DNA of 64,000 nt from Trichuris trichiura (GCA_037903355.1 JBAJFE010000060.1:1364001-1428000), one strand, 5' to 3'; positions 51,813-62,844 are shown, counted from the first letter of the stretch. Numbers and translations: made by a program. Notes: a model not told the origin generated them from the letters alone.

Positions 51813-53960
51813 GATCCTATCGTTTGTATGCTCTAACCTTCTTTGACTTACAATGGGAATAAACGACTCTTTTTTCTTATGATAAAACTGCTAGACCGTA
51901 TAAAGACGTTCCATCTTCATGTGAGGTAGTCTTTGCAAATCTTGACTACAAATCCAATAAATCTTAATAGGAAACTTTTGTCACACAAACCCATTTTCAA
52001 GACGAAAGTTTGGCAGCTGAGCGTGGAAGAAGTTTCGACCAATTCCATATGACTAAGGAACCTTTTTGACCTACGTTCATTCACTCGGCAAAGAAGAGCA
52101 GTTACAGGTCGTCTGAAATACTTAGACCACGCGACTGAAAAACACTGCACACGTGTCAAGAATTAGATTTAGATTCGTTACTGCCTTTTCCATATGGCAC
52201 AGACCAGTGCAAAAATCGAACTTTTAAATTGAAGAGTTTTAAAATGCAGATTAAAAGTTCGTTGTCCGGTTTTCACCAGATCGAAAAGACAACAGCAAAA
52301 TTCCTTGTTGAAATCTTCGGTAAACTGCGTGTCACAGGTACTCTAATAAACGCGAAAGAACCTAGGGCGAGAAAAGAGAAGAGCACATCTACGCAAGAAC
52401 GGGAGGGGGCCCTGAGGAGATGTGCGTCTCGAAAGGGGACCCTGGCGCAGAAAAGGTTGGGAATCACTGGCCTAGACAAACCAGGATATGCTATTTCCGA
52501 GCGTACTGGTGCTCGTTTTACTTCCTGACTGTTCATCGAAAACGAAATAGAAAGCTTGGCGCTGGGGGCCAGGTTTCCGTCTCTGTATCTCTCAAATGGC
52601 ACTGCTGCAGGGGCAAATGCTTCAGTAAGCAATGGTTGCGATCCCTAGCTCGATTCTCTTAAAGTGCGTCCATCAAGTCCTGGGGGCCCTTCGCTGAAAC
52701 ACACGAACTGCGCATTATTAAGCATATATAGCTATAAAGAAAAATATTTCGATTTATCTGGATTGTTTGGAGCCGCTGGAAGCTGAAATTGCAGAAAAGA
52801 TGCTCATTTAGAACCTGTCTACAGTAGGTGAAAGAAATGCAGGTAGTGGTATGTTGCAGTGTACGCCGCGGTAATCTCCCGCGCCCTCGACAGGTCCATT
52901 AGCAGTGCAACGCGTAGACAAGCCAGGATATGCTATTCAAGAGCCTACCGGTGCTTGTTGTACTTCTCGTCAGTTCGTCCAAAACAAAATTGAAAGGGGG
53001 TGCTGATGGCTAGGTTTCCGTTTTTGCATCTTTCAAATAGCGCTAGTTGAGGGACAAACACTTTCGTAAGCGATAGTTGCCCTTACTAGCTCGATTATCT
53101 TAAATTCCGTCCATTATACCCTGAAGGCTTTTCGCCGAAACACATTAACCGCGCATTATTAAGCCTATTGAGTTATAGAGAGAAAAGTTCCGATTTATCT
53201 GAATCGTATGGAACCGCTGGTAGCCAGAATTCCAGAAAAGATGTTGTTTTTAGAACCTGTGCACAGTAGCTAAAAAAAAGCAGGTAGTTGTGTTTTTAGA
53301 TTTACCTTGCGGTCATCTTCTGCGCGGTCGACACGTCCGTTAAATGCGGAACGGCTAGGCAAGCGAGGGTAAACGCCTGCCGAGCGTATAGGCTCCTGTT
53401 TTACTTCGCGAACGCTTCACTCAAAAGGAAATGGGAAATGGCGCGCGGGATACTGGATTTCCTATTTTACAGCTCCCAAATGGCGCTGCTGGACGGGAGA
53501 AAATTTCTGTGAATCATGGGTGCTCTTCGTAGCTCCTTTCTCTTAGTGTCCGTGCTTTATGCCCTCGGGGCATGTAGCCGAGTCAGATTAACTGACCATT
53601 ATTAAGCCTATATAGTTATTAGAAGATACTTTTCAATTTATCTGGGCTGTTTGGAATTGAAGGAAACCAGAATTCCAAAGAAACGGTCTTTTGGCTACTG
53701 CGTACAGTACCTGAAGAATAATCAGGTTAATTAATTTGAAAATTACGCTGCGGTGATCTCGTGCGCCCTCTAAACGTCTGTTAGATGCGCTACTGCTGGT
53801 CGACCGCGGTTGTGCTCTTGCGAAATAGGAAAACAACTGCCGAGCGTAGATGTGCCTGCTTTTCCTTGCGGACGCTTCAGCGAAAACGAAATGGAAATTG
53901 GTACCGAACTAGGGAACCCAATTCCTAGTTCTCTTCACCGAACAATATTGATTACGTTCT

Positions 53961-54336
53961 TTACCCAAATAAAAAGAGTACAAGACAGACCTTTTAATTT
54001 TAAAAAATGATCATCAGGCGAGAATTTTTTACACGAGAAAATTGAGAATTCGGAAGCCGAAGAAAAATGGCAAACAAAGACAGCTTTCAATTTAAGAATA
54101 GCAAAAGTAATACTTTCACTTTTTGAAAACGTAGAATAGTTCGTTCCTTCCTACGTCAGACAGCCTCTTCTGCGAAAAGCAGCGAAAATTAATCGGCGGA
54201 AAAATAATACGCGGTGAATTGCCGTATGACAAAGTGAACCGCTGTCAAACGAGCGATGTCGTAAACTTTGCGCGTACAACCAGCCAAAATTGATGCTCAA
54301 GTTCAATCTTAAAGTTGATGCTCAGGTTTTTATCGT
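53961..54336. other. Gap between the array and the next ORF
   Basis: No repeat unit, exon or RNA gene was recognised in this AT-rich stretch. Confidence 0.4.
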
Positions 54337-54699
54337 ATGCTTACTTCGCGTGTTGCAGTGACAGTTCATTATTTTACGATATTTCCAGCTGGCAGCCGGT
54401 GTTCACTTGACGCTGAGGTGCGAATCGACTTATCGTTTCTGTTCATCGCGTCGAGGGAAAGGACTGATCGTCGAACAGTCTCCGGCATGAATGATATTTA
54501 CCGAGCTGGCATGATAATTATTGAAGACCAAAAGGGATGCACTGATGAGGCTTTCCACCCACGCTGTTCATGCGTCCATTCGACGGCTAGCAAAGATTAC
54601 TGGAACCAAGAAGCGGAATGCGGTCCAAACTCCAGAGTCCACCTGAGAAGAATTCACTACAAAAACTTAACTTTCAAAGCCTGCTTTGTGCTGCGCTAA
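54337..54699 (+). CDS. Hypothetical 120-aa protein, six cysteines
   Basis: Single ORF with an ATG start (MLTSRVAVTVHYFTIFPAG) and a poly(A) signal 26 bp after the stop, which supports a real transcript end. The first 20 residues are moderately hydrophobic and could be a weak signal peptide. The rest has six cysteines (SRCSLD, KGCTDE, PRCSCVH, AECGPN, KACFVLR) and the segment RAGMIIIEDQKG. I recognise no family. Part of the N-terminus could instead be intron: TTTCCAG near 54389 and CTGAG|GTGCG near 54418 are usable splice signals. Confidence 0.45.
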   Translation: MLTSRVAVTVHYFTIFPAGSRCSLDAEVRIDLSFLFIASRERTDRRTVSGMNDIYRAGMIIIEDQKGCTDEAFHPRCSCVHSTASKDYWNQEAECGPNSRVHLRRIHYKNLTFKACFVLR

Positions 54700-54724
54700 A
54701 CTTGCTTTATTGTGCTTTATGCGA

Positions 54725-54730
54725 AATAAA
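54725..54730 (+). terminator. Poly(A) signal after the 120-aa ORF
   Basis: AATAAA follows the TAA stop of the ORF ending at 54699. Confidence 0.5.
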
Positions 54731-55479
54731 AGACTTTCCGACAAAAGTGCTTTCGTCTTTTTGCGCGAAATTGCAAACAACTTTGAAATGGTAAACATTT
54801 TATAAGAACAGTCTTCTCTCATTAAGGGCGCGTATCCACTTGGTCAGTCTGAAAGTTATTTTTATCTCCATTTATCTTACTTTCGCGTAGACACTTTCAA
54901 CTCAGCCAAATTCACTACAGTGCTCTTTTAGATGCCGTCTCTCCAATAAGCTGTTAGTCCAATTTTTCTTCATTTTTACCTGCCATCATGCTGAGTTCAT
55001 CATGCCCTCATTTCAATTGAGATCCCATTGACGGAGTGACCATTAAAGTAGGATATCCACCCCTTCCCTATCCTAATTGCTAGGAGGAGTTATAGTATAT
55101 AGCCCATAAAACATCATTACTTCTACTTTCGGCTATTTATCCTACACTGGTATCGGATGGATCAAGTGCTTCAGTTTACATTTCGTAAAAGATGGCGGCA
55201 CTGGAATGATACCGATGAAAACAACTTTATTGTTGTGCTCACGAAGTATCCAATGTGATATCAAGTTAAGTTTAACATGTTTAGGAATGGTATACATAGG
55301 CAGGATGTAACGCTAACCCGAAAACGTGATACAGATTTGTCCTTTAAAGAATACGTCAATACATTCCCTTTTAACAAACTCACGAATATTAAGTCTTCCA
55401 TACTCTGAGCGAAATCATTGCTCAAACACATAGTTGATCGTTGAGCCACTTCCTTAAATGCGCAAAAACACGCGCACCA
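54731..55479. other. Intergenic, nothing recognised
   Basis: Separates a plus-strand and a minus-strand gene that converge here. There is no clear AATAAA for the minus-strand gene and no repeat. Confidence 0.4.
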
Positions 55480-58400
55480 TTACTGCCTGCGGTGCTGCAT
55501 TTGACCGAAGCCGCTTACGTATTCCGGCATTGGCGGAGATGGAAAATAGCCGTAATCTTGTTGCTGCTGTTGCTGCTGAACATGGCAAATTTAAGCGTAG
55601 CATTCGTAAAAGAAAAAATATGAAAACTTACCATTGGCATTGCATTTGGAACGTAATACATTTGCTGTTGATTGTACGGGATAGGCCCATATGGATAAAA
55701 GATGTTGGACGAGGCCGCTGACGGCATGCACAACTCATTGTTGTAATACATTTGTGATCCATGACCCATGTCTGAATAAATAATGTAGTAGCAGCAGTAA
55801 GTGACTTCTTTTTTCAAAAATGCATACTTGGAGGGTAAGTGTACATGCCCATTTGTGACTGCGGAATGCCTTCGAATGGTTCTCCGGAAGCAATAGGAGG
55901 CATTGGAGGTACCGGCGGACCGATTCTTTCGGCAGCCCCAACCGGACGGCATACATTTTGCTGCATTTCCAAAGGGGTGTTCACCGACATATCGGCACAG
56001 GGAACTTTCACTTGAACTCCAACGTCAACAACTGCTGCTGATCCCTTAAACGTCTTTTTCACTAATTTGTATCCGCTGGCCGCAACTAAAAACAACGCTA
56101 CACATAGCAGACAAAAATCCTAAGCTTTAACGGCAAAACAACAATACCACTGATACGACAAGTTCGGCAAAGATGTACGCCTTCGGGTGCCTCTTCATCC
56201 GTGGAATCACATTCGCCAATGTGGGAAGCTGACCAAATGCGATTGATAAAGTCAACTCACAACCGACGGAAAGAAAAGTGAAATGCCTCACTGGACAATT
56301 TCTTTAACAGCTCCTCCATACGACCACTATTTTCATCAATCGCGCTCGACTTGGATTCTAAACCGCAAAACATAAAAAAGGCGTGAAATCAGAAAACAAG
56401 GAAATGCATAAAGAGCATATATATATATATATATACAGTCGGCCCTCGTTATCCGCGGATTCTATACAACGCGGTTTGTCCAGCGTGAAATAGTGACGTC
56501 ATCTTTTCACAGAGACATGCGCACCGCTGGCCGGCATTATAATTGCACTAGTGTCCTTGCATGCCTGTGCAGCAGTGTGATCATCTGCGAGTTCGCGAAA
56601 GACTTTCTCTGCCCACAGTGCTCTCTAACCGTGCACAATGCTAATGAGGCCTTGTCATTTTTCTGATTGCTCATTATTGCTTTGTGCGCGTTGTCGAGGC
56701 CGCGCGCTGTGCGCAAATATCAGTTTCCCTCCAGCGTGGTAGGTCTGAACTTTCGCGTCGTGTAACTGGTGTCGCATAGGAAGATGGCTGACAGAAGGCA
56801 ACTAAGTGAACAGAGCGGTTCTTCTAGGGCTAAGAGACAACGTACCGTCCTTACCCTTCATGAGAAAGTAAAAGTCCTAAATCTTTTGAAAAGCGGATTG
56901 TCATGTGCCGAAGTGGGCTGCAAGATCGGGAAGAATGAATCCAGCATTCGTACGATAAAGCAGCAGGAAGCTGAGATTCGAAAATGCGTGCATCCCGACC
57001 CTTCACTGGCGAAAAGAGCTGCTGTAGTTCGCAACAAAGTCCTCGTGAATGCCGAGAAAGCGCTAAGCGTTTGGATAGAGGACATGTCGCGGAAGCATGT
57101 CCCTATCGACGGGAAAGTTATTCGGGAGAAAGAGCTGAGCTTATATGAGCACTTTTCTGGCTCGGTTGCAGAGAAAGAGAGAAAAGGGTTTACTGCTAGC
57201 AAAGGATGGCTAGCCAAATACGTGAAGCGCTTCAACCTCAAGAAGTTAAAGATCACTGGAGAAGCGGCATCGGCTGATTTCGTAGCTGCCTCGACATTCC
57301 CGGAGGAATTCAAAGAGATAGTGGACCAAAAGAGATATCTCCCAGAACAATTCTTGAATTGTGACGAGACGGCATTATTCTGGAAGCAAATGCCAAAGCG
57401 CACGTACATCCACAAGAGCGCAAACCAAGCCCCGGGATTCAAGCCACTAAAAGATCGACTCACTCTTGTGCTCTGTGGCAACGCTGCAGGACACATGATA
57501 AAGCCCGGCGTTGTCTAGCGGACTCGTAATCCTCGGTCGCTCAGAAACAAGAACAAGGATTGCCTGCCGGTTTTCTGGCAGCACAACAAGAAGGCGTGGA
57601 TGACGGTTATCCTTTTTACGGAGTGGTTTAACCAGTGCTTCATTCCTGAAGCGAAAAAATACTTGGAAAGCAAGGGGATGGCTTTCAAGGTCCTCCTCGT
57701 AATTGATAACCGCCCCGGTCAACCGCAATCTCTTTGCTTCGCTAATGAGAACGTCGAGGTGAAATTTTTGCCCGCTAACTCGACATCACTACTACAGCCA
57801 CTGGATCAGGACGCCATAAAAGGCATTAAGGCTACTTATACTCGTCTCGTATTTGGAAAGCTTCGTGATACCCTCCACGCTAATGCTGATTGCGATCTTA
57901 CCGGCCTGTGGAAGCGTTTCTCAATTGCAGACGCTATCGCCCTCATTGCGGAGGCAGTACACGGGATAAAGCCTAGAACAGTCAATGGTTGCTGGAAGCG
58001 TTTGCGGAGAGACGCAGTCAGTGAATGCGAGGACTTAGGTGCCATCGATGAGGAGGTCATGGACATAGTGAATATTTCCAAAGAGTTGGGAGGTGAAAGA
58101 TTCTCCGACATGATAGAAGGCGATATCAGAGAGCACATAGAAGATTGTGGAGAACAGTTCACCAAGAAGGAACTCGAAGAACTGATGCAATCACCTACGG
58201 CCAGTGACGACGACGTTATGGAAGATACAGAAGTTCAAACACCCTCGGATTGGACGCTGCAAAAGCTGGCCACTATTTTCCGGCAAGCGCAGGTCCTAAA
58301 GGATATGATTGTTGAATATGATCCATCCATGGAACGTGGCATCATCGTTACACGAGGAATAACGGTTTCGTTGAAACCGCTACAGGATTTATTCGATGAA

Positions 58401-59421
58401 GCGAAGAAAAGGGAGAGACAGCTCCCTATAACAATGTTTTTAAATAAAGCTCCGGCAGTTGCGGAGCCTATCATTTTAAGGCTAGAAGTTTCGCTACCAA
58501 CAAGTTCAAGCAACCCTAGGGCTGGCCGGTTTCCAGGGGATCTGCACCCACCCACAGAAAGTGGGTGAGTTGTCTGATTCCTGATGCGCTAAACATTTCT
58601 GCCCGTAGACGTTTTGTTCTGTGTGGATGTGTTCCATGTGATGTTCACTATTTCTGCTTAAGTGGGCCTGTGCATTTTTTATTTCCCCTGCTCTGTACCC
58701 GTTCCGCGCACCAGTACATCGCTTAGCTCATTGAAGCAAGGTGATTCCAAGGCGTTTAAAGAAAGATCATCGTCCTTTCGTCCTTTCTTGTATTTAATGG
58801 CTTGGACTCTGATGGCTGGCCCCACTGGACAAGCGCAGTCTCATTGATGTCATTATCTCGTAGCTAGATTCCGTAGTACCAAGTTTCGAAGGATCACTAG
58901 GTATGATAACCGTTCCGGAAGGAATTCAAGGGGATAGGATGAAATACGCGGCTGGAATACAAGCTGTTTGGCCACTTTCATAGGGTATCCTAGACAACGC
59001 GGAATTCGTTTTACGCGGTGTAACGCTCAAAATTCGGGACGAATTAACCGCGGATAACGAGGGCCGACTGTATATATATGAACGAAACGACTCACCAGCT
59101 CCATTCTTTTTGGACGATCTTTCAATATCAATTTCGCCATCTGAAGGTGATAACTTTTAGACAACTTGTACGAAAAAAGTATTACTTATACAAGCATTGG
59201 AAGTCCACGTGTCAAATTCGCCATTTGAAGTCACCGAACTGAAAGAAAAAAAAACGTTCATGTATTTCTCAATGGACTATAAACAAAGATCAATTTGACG
59301 GCTACTGGAAAGGGTATTCTCGAAGGCAGGAAAAGAAGAAAAATTGTGCGAGCTGAAAAACGAATAAACTATTACCTAGCGCTTCCCTGAAAAGCTCGAG
59401 CAGGGCGGGAAGCGTATCCAT
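55480..59421 (-). CDS. Unrecognised Pro/Tyr/Gln-rich protein, seven exons
   Basis: Exons 59421-59376, 59140-59096, 56357-56292, 56228-56151, 56085-55828, 55771-55632 and 55575-55480. All junctions are GT-AG and phases agree, giving 242 aa. Start: MDTLPALLELFREAL, a short amphipathic helix. The middle is acidic and Ser-rich with MEELLKKL, then CDSTDEEAPEGVHLCRTCR, which contains a CxxC pair that might bind metal. The long fifth exon has KKTFKGSAAVVDVGVQVKVP then PPVPPMPPIASGEPFEG; the last two are rich in Tyr, Asn, Gln and Pro (MYYNNELCMP, IFYPYGPIPYNQQQ, six Gln, DYGYFPSPPMPEY). Such tails occur in RNA-associated scaffold proteins, but I do not know the family. Intron 2 holds the whole Tigger element; without it the intron would be about 100 bp. 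A further possible exon, 59238-59186, does not match phase. Confidence 0.68.
56436..59070 (+). mobile_element. Full-length Tigger/pogo DNA transposon
   Basis: 2,635 bp long. Terminal inverted repeats start CAGTCGGCCCTCGTTATCCG and are identical over about 23 bp at both ends. TA target duplication in a TA-rich repeat on each side. It carries a transposase in the sense of the plus strand and sits antisense in intron 2 of the minus-strand gene at 55480-59421. The structure is typical of Tigger elements. Confidence 0.95.
56784..58568 (+). pseudogene. Tigger transposase, one nonsense codon
   Basis: A single frame from ATG 56784 (MADRRQLSEQ) to the TAG/TGA-terminated end at 58568, 594 codons, with one internal TAG at 57516-57518 (codon 245), where homologues have Tyr (KPGVV-stop-RTRNPRSL). 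Domains: N-terminal CENP-B-type helix-turn-helix (LTLHEKVKVLNLLKSG, GKNESSIRTIK); a second helix-turn-helix (WIEDMSRKHVPIDG, FTASKGWLAKYVKRF); and the DDE_1 nuclease. The three acidic residues are present: Asp194 (FLNCDETALFW), Asp308 (LLVIDNRPGQP) and Asp341 (LQPLDQDAI), a DD32-33D layout. The single stop is the only visible defect. Confidence 0.93.
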
Positions 59422-59689
59422 CGCCGCGGCGTTCAGTACTGCTAAGCAGGAGAAAACAAGTCAGAGCAATTCTGTCAATATTTACACCATACCGTGAAAC
59501 GCGTTGTTTATGGTACCGCAGTTGGTCGGTAGCGTACCTAAGAATTTTCAATACGATCATCAGCACAACATTACGGCCGTCTACTAAACGTACAATGAAT
59601 TATACAACTCTTTAAAAGACATACTGTAGCGAACGTAGGCCCACGCATGAGCATCAATGTACAGAATTGAATTAAGAAAATGCAATTAC

Positions 59690-59905
59690 CGTATTTCACG
59701 GCCTATAAGTACACCCCTCTACCTAAGTAATGGGTAGTAATGATTGGCCCAGTTAATCACTTAGTGAGTCTAATTGAGGTAGAAGAATTGCTGTTCAGCT
59801 CATAGGACTAATAAGTAGAATGCGAGCCTAGGAAGTACCAACTGGGCCAATTATTACCACCCATTACTTAGGTAGAGGGGTGTACTTATAGGCCGTGAAA
59901 TACGG
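59690..59905 (-). mobile_element. Palindromic MITE, copy 2
   Basis: 216 bp between TA dinucleotides. It is nearly identical to the element at 38562-38778 but inverted, with the same long terminal repeats (CCGTATTTCACGGCCTATAA). It lies about 270 bp upstream of the start of the seven-exon gene. Confidence 0.9.
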
Positions 59906-59907
59906 TA

Positions 59908-61238
59908 ATTTTTCCTCTTGTTAAAAGAACGCAAATTTTTTGCATTACCTTTGGCCCTTCAACAAATCTGCATATTCTATCGCCCGAATTAGTTTGTTTA
60001 CGTTTAAGTTCAAAAGAACGAATAGTTAAGCGTGATTTAGTCACGTTTGAGCAAAGAAAAGATTACGAGTCAATAAGAAATGGAGCATTTACCCCTCGTC
60101 GGCACATCGTTGAACTGACGCCTTTCTTGCAACATGAGTTTGCCTATCCCCGTGCGAAACTCTGCAACAAAAGAAAAAGCCAACGTAAACTAGCAAAAAA
60201 AGAGGCATTCCACCTGGCACGTTCCACATTTCCAGCCTGGGCTGCCAAACCGCCGCCGAAGTCTACGTTACCTCGCATGCTGCGCAAAGGAATGTCAAAA
60301 CAAAACATTACGGCTGCGAAAAAGAATTGTACCAATTTTCGATGTCTCGCCGAAAAGGAAGCCAGCTAAAATCCACGCGACCTCGCCTGCAAATCATTAA
60401 CTATATTTCCCGACTACAGACTTCCCCAAGAGTGCTCGAATCTCTTCGTAGCGCATCAGCAAACCCATCACACTTTTGACTTATTACGAATTAGGTATTG
60501 CAATATTATTACGTAATGGAAGCTATGAAAAAGCTTCGAAACCGCTGCGTAAGTAAACTTCCATTCGGCGGACAAGAAAAACTAAGTTTATTTTAATTTC
60601 CGGGAAAACGGACCGGAATTTTAAAAAAAGCATATAATAAAAATTCTAAAGCTAACCGGAACATTTCATTAGCTCGATTTTTTTAAAAAAAAGCAATTTA
60701 TCTTGACTATCATACTACGCAAACGGGCGGCAACTTATTTAAACGCAAGAACATTTTTAAAAAACGGCTGAAATATTAAGTGCGAATTCCGTCTGCTCGA
60801 CTCGTAGTGAAATTTCGTCTTGGAAGCATCTACGCCGGCTACAGTAATCAATCAACGTTGAAATCTCCGTGGGCTAAACCATTTCTAATAACGTTTTTCT
60901 GTAAAATATCTCGTTAGTAATCTTGCATTTCGAAAATTGCAAGTATTGAGCAATAGCTTAAAATTTTCGCAGCGCGGCAGCAACCCATGCGAGCATCTGC
61001 CTCAGGCTCGTACATGCAAAGCAGCTTATTCTTATGATATAACGCTAATTCAATCAACATGGTCATGTACAGAACAAATGTGTACTGTGGATTACGGACT
61101 ATTTCGAAAAAAATTAGGTCTTTTCTAAAGGCAACAATTCCGCTGTATTACAAAAATCACTATTTAAACATATGCACTGTTAAGCAGTCACTAATTCGAA
61201 GCGAAGGGCATTTTTGATAAATGGAGAATAATGCCCGC
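59908..61238. other. Intergenic; one Lys-rich ORF of doubtful status
   Basis: The plus-strand frame 60127-60369 (80 aa) is Lys/Ala/Pro-rich (KAKRKSQRKLAKK-type composition) but lacks homology, a leader and splice support. Nothing else was recognised. Confidence 0.3.
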
Positions 61239-62417
61239 CTACCGCCGAGGGACTTCGCTTGGCGCCTCTTCTTCGTAACCGCCGTAATCCCTCTGATGTT
61301 GACGTACGGTTGTCGGAGGTGGCCTTTGTCTCATACCTAAGCAATAAAAGCGTATAAGCAAAAAGGTTGAAGCAACTTTCTTTTGAACTACAGTATACGT
61401 TGAACTAGCACACATTCGCTTCCAGAAAACAACGCGGTCGTTTGCAAAGAGATAATATTTTTCGAGAATAAGCAAGGTCGGGCGAAACAAGGTTGAATGA
61501 AAGACATTATCTGCCTTAATACCTGCATTCGTAATCGGTTGCGCGAAAAATTGCATTTGACTCATTGCAGGTTACTGATATTTACTTATTTACGTGTTAT
61601 TCGAGTTAGTCGATGGAACAAAGCGCTTATTTGGGCGCAATAGGTTGCAAGAACTTTTTACCTAAAAAAACTACCGCCGTTTGAAGTTACTATCAACAAG
61701 CTATAGTGAAATAACAGCACACTATCAGCTATGAGCAATCGAATGGCCGTCTACGAAACGCTGATTCACTTGTTTTGCTTTTATGATAATAGACGATGAC
61801 TAAGCGTAAGCTCCACTACATGAGTGAAGATAAAAACTGAGCCGACGATACACAAAGTAAACAAACAGAGACCGCAATCACATAAGAGCGGAGATGAGAC
61901 TAAACTTCTATAAAGCTAAGAGAAACATAAACAGACAGCAACGGAGGTGTAATAACAGGGTCGTTTAGGAGTTGAAAAGATGTCTAGTCGAGAGGAAGTT
62001 TACGGAAGAAAAGTTGCCTATTGGAATGAGGCGGCGGAAGGGGAAGACGAAGACGCAAGCGAAGATACAAACTAAACACTCAAAAGAAGACAGACTTGTT
62101 CGTAAGACGACGCGCGGACTCAACTTGCGAAACAATATAACGGCTGAGGGGATACTGTAGGCGGTTGAACAACTAGCAACCGCGAAGAAGGCATAAACAA
62201 AGGGTGGACGGGTGCGGCGGGCAAAAGTAGGAATAACAAAATAAAAAAGGGGTCGCAACAAAAGCAATTATACAAATAATTTACCTCCACGATCTCTACG
62301 GTCGCGCATATTATAGTCGTTGAATCTATCAACCATGCCTCGCCTACGCATTGTAGTTGAATAACGAACAGTAAGTAAATGACGCGCAGGATAACTACGC
62401 TGGAACAGTAATTTCAT
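61239..62417 (-). CDS. Small Arg-rich protein with mitochondrial-type leader
   Basis: Two exons, 62417-62285 and 61336-61239, phase 1 join, 76 aa. The ATG at 62417 is chosen because it adds an Arg-rich, acid-free leader (MKLLFQRSYPARHLLTVRY) typical of mitochondrial import. A second in-frame ATG at 62351 would give 54 aa. The body is basic with RD/RG repeats (NMRDRRDRGGMRQRPPP) and ends in DYGGYEEEAPSEVPRR. I do not recognise it. The intron is 948 bp, long for this window, which lowers confidence. An adjacent minus-strand ORF starting near 62597 (MAIQSVKRVALETF) could be a separate gene or 5' leader. Confidence 0.45.
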
Positions 62418-62713
62418 TGTTCACCTAATATTCCAGCGCAGCTAAGCGGACAAAACGAATTCGACACTTTCGGCTGACGATAAACAATTTACGCATGCGT
62501 GCAAACGTTTTGGAGGTAAATAATTTTTCCGATATCGACGCGAGACTCGATGGGCGAAAGTTTCTAAGGCAACTCTTTTTACGCTTTGGATCGCCATTTT
62601 TCAACACGCTGTCGCTTATCTTAATTGCAGTCTGACATTTTTGCTTTGTTCAAACTTGTAATTAGCTGTGCAGAAACGCCATACCGTATACTTAAATGAA
62701 AAGCAGGTAGTAA

Positions 62714-62752
62714 TTTCATAGTAGATCTTCAGATTCACGGGTTTGGCCTGTT
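62714..62752 (+). repeat. Single arm of the 7.5-kb palindrome
   Basis: 39 bp beginning TTTCATAGTAGATCTTCAG and ending GGTTTGGCCTGTT. It matches the arms at 7487-7567 and is placed just beyond the 3' end of PLE-3. The partner arm is absent. Confidence 0.85.
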
Positions 62753-62844
62753 GGATGTATCTGTAAGTAAACTTCAAAATGCCCTACCAACGGATGGATG
62801 AGCAAATTGTAAGAGAAAATACAGAACAATTTGTATACCGTACG

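Larger units (their letters stand above)
51622..51870. repeat. Penelope-type snap-back repeat nested in the hAT element
   Basis: Imperfect arms at 51622-51648 and 51847-51870 (left GAGCGGTTTACTCCCGTTGT) enclose two hammerhead-like motifs in opposite orientation. The layout is that of the Penelope terminal repeats elsewhere in the window, but the motif belongs to the CGGAAC...GTTCCG subfamily, like PLE-3. No RT ORF accompanies it. Confidence 0.6.
50909..52469 (+). mobile_element. Deleted hAT transposon with exact 8-bp target duplication
   Basis: 1,561 bp long. Left terminus CAGTCATTCCCAAC and the complement of the right terminus CAGTGATTCCCAAC form the inverted repeats. The flanks are both GCCTAGAC (50901-50908 and 52470-52477), an exact 8-bp duplication as made by hAT elements. 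It split one unit of the 450-bp array: the interrupted sequence continues in register on the far side. G-rich stretches (GGGGGCCCTGGGGG) follow the left terminus. Only the end of a transposase remains, so it is non-autonomous. Confidence 0.93.
48295..53960. repeat. Diverged tandem array, period about 450 bp
   Basis: A recurring anchor of the type CACATTAACTGCGCATTATT, then AAGCATCTGTAGTTATACAG, occurs at about 48440, 48893, 49350, 49810, 50255, 50696, 52702, 53142 and 53585. Spacings are 440-460 bp, except the 2,006-bp step that holds the hAT insertion. Each unit also carries TTCCGATTTATCTGGA, a Glu/Lys-like purine segment (GAAAGAAAAGCAGGTAG), the CGCGCCCTCGACACGTCCAT segment and AACGAAATGGAAA. 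Units differ by many substitutions and small indels. ORFs inside them are short and not shared between units. No coding or RNA function is apparent. Confidence 0.85.

Noticed and set aside
48295..53960. Protein-coding gene family in the 450-bp array, or a CRISPR-like array
   Set aside because: ORFs are not shared between units, and the units are long, diverged and without short spacers; this is eukaryotic tandem-repeat DNA.
59186..59238. Extra exon for the 55480-59421 gene
   Set aside because: It has good acceptor and donor, but its phase does not match the exon before it; the flanking exons join directly in phase.
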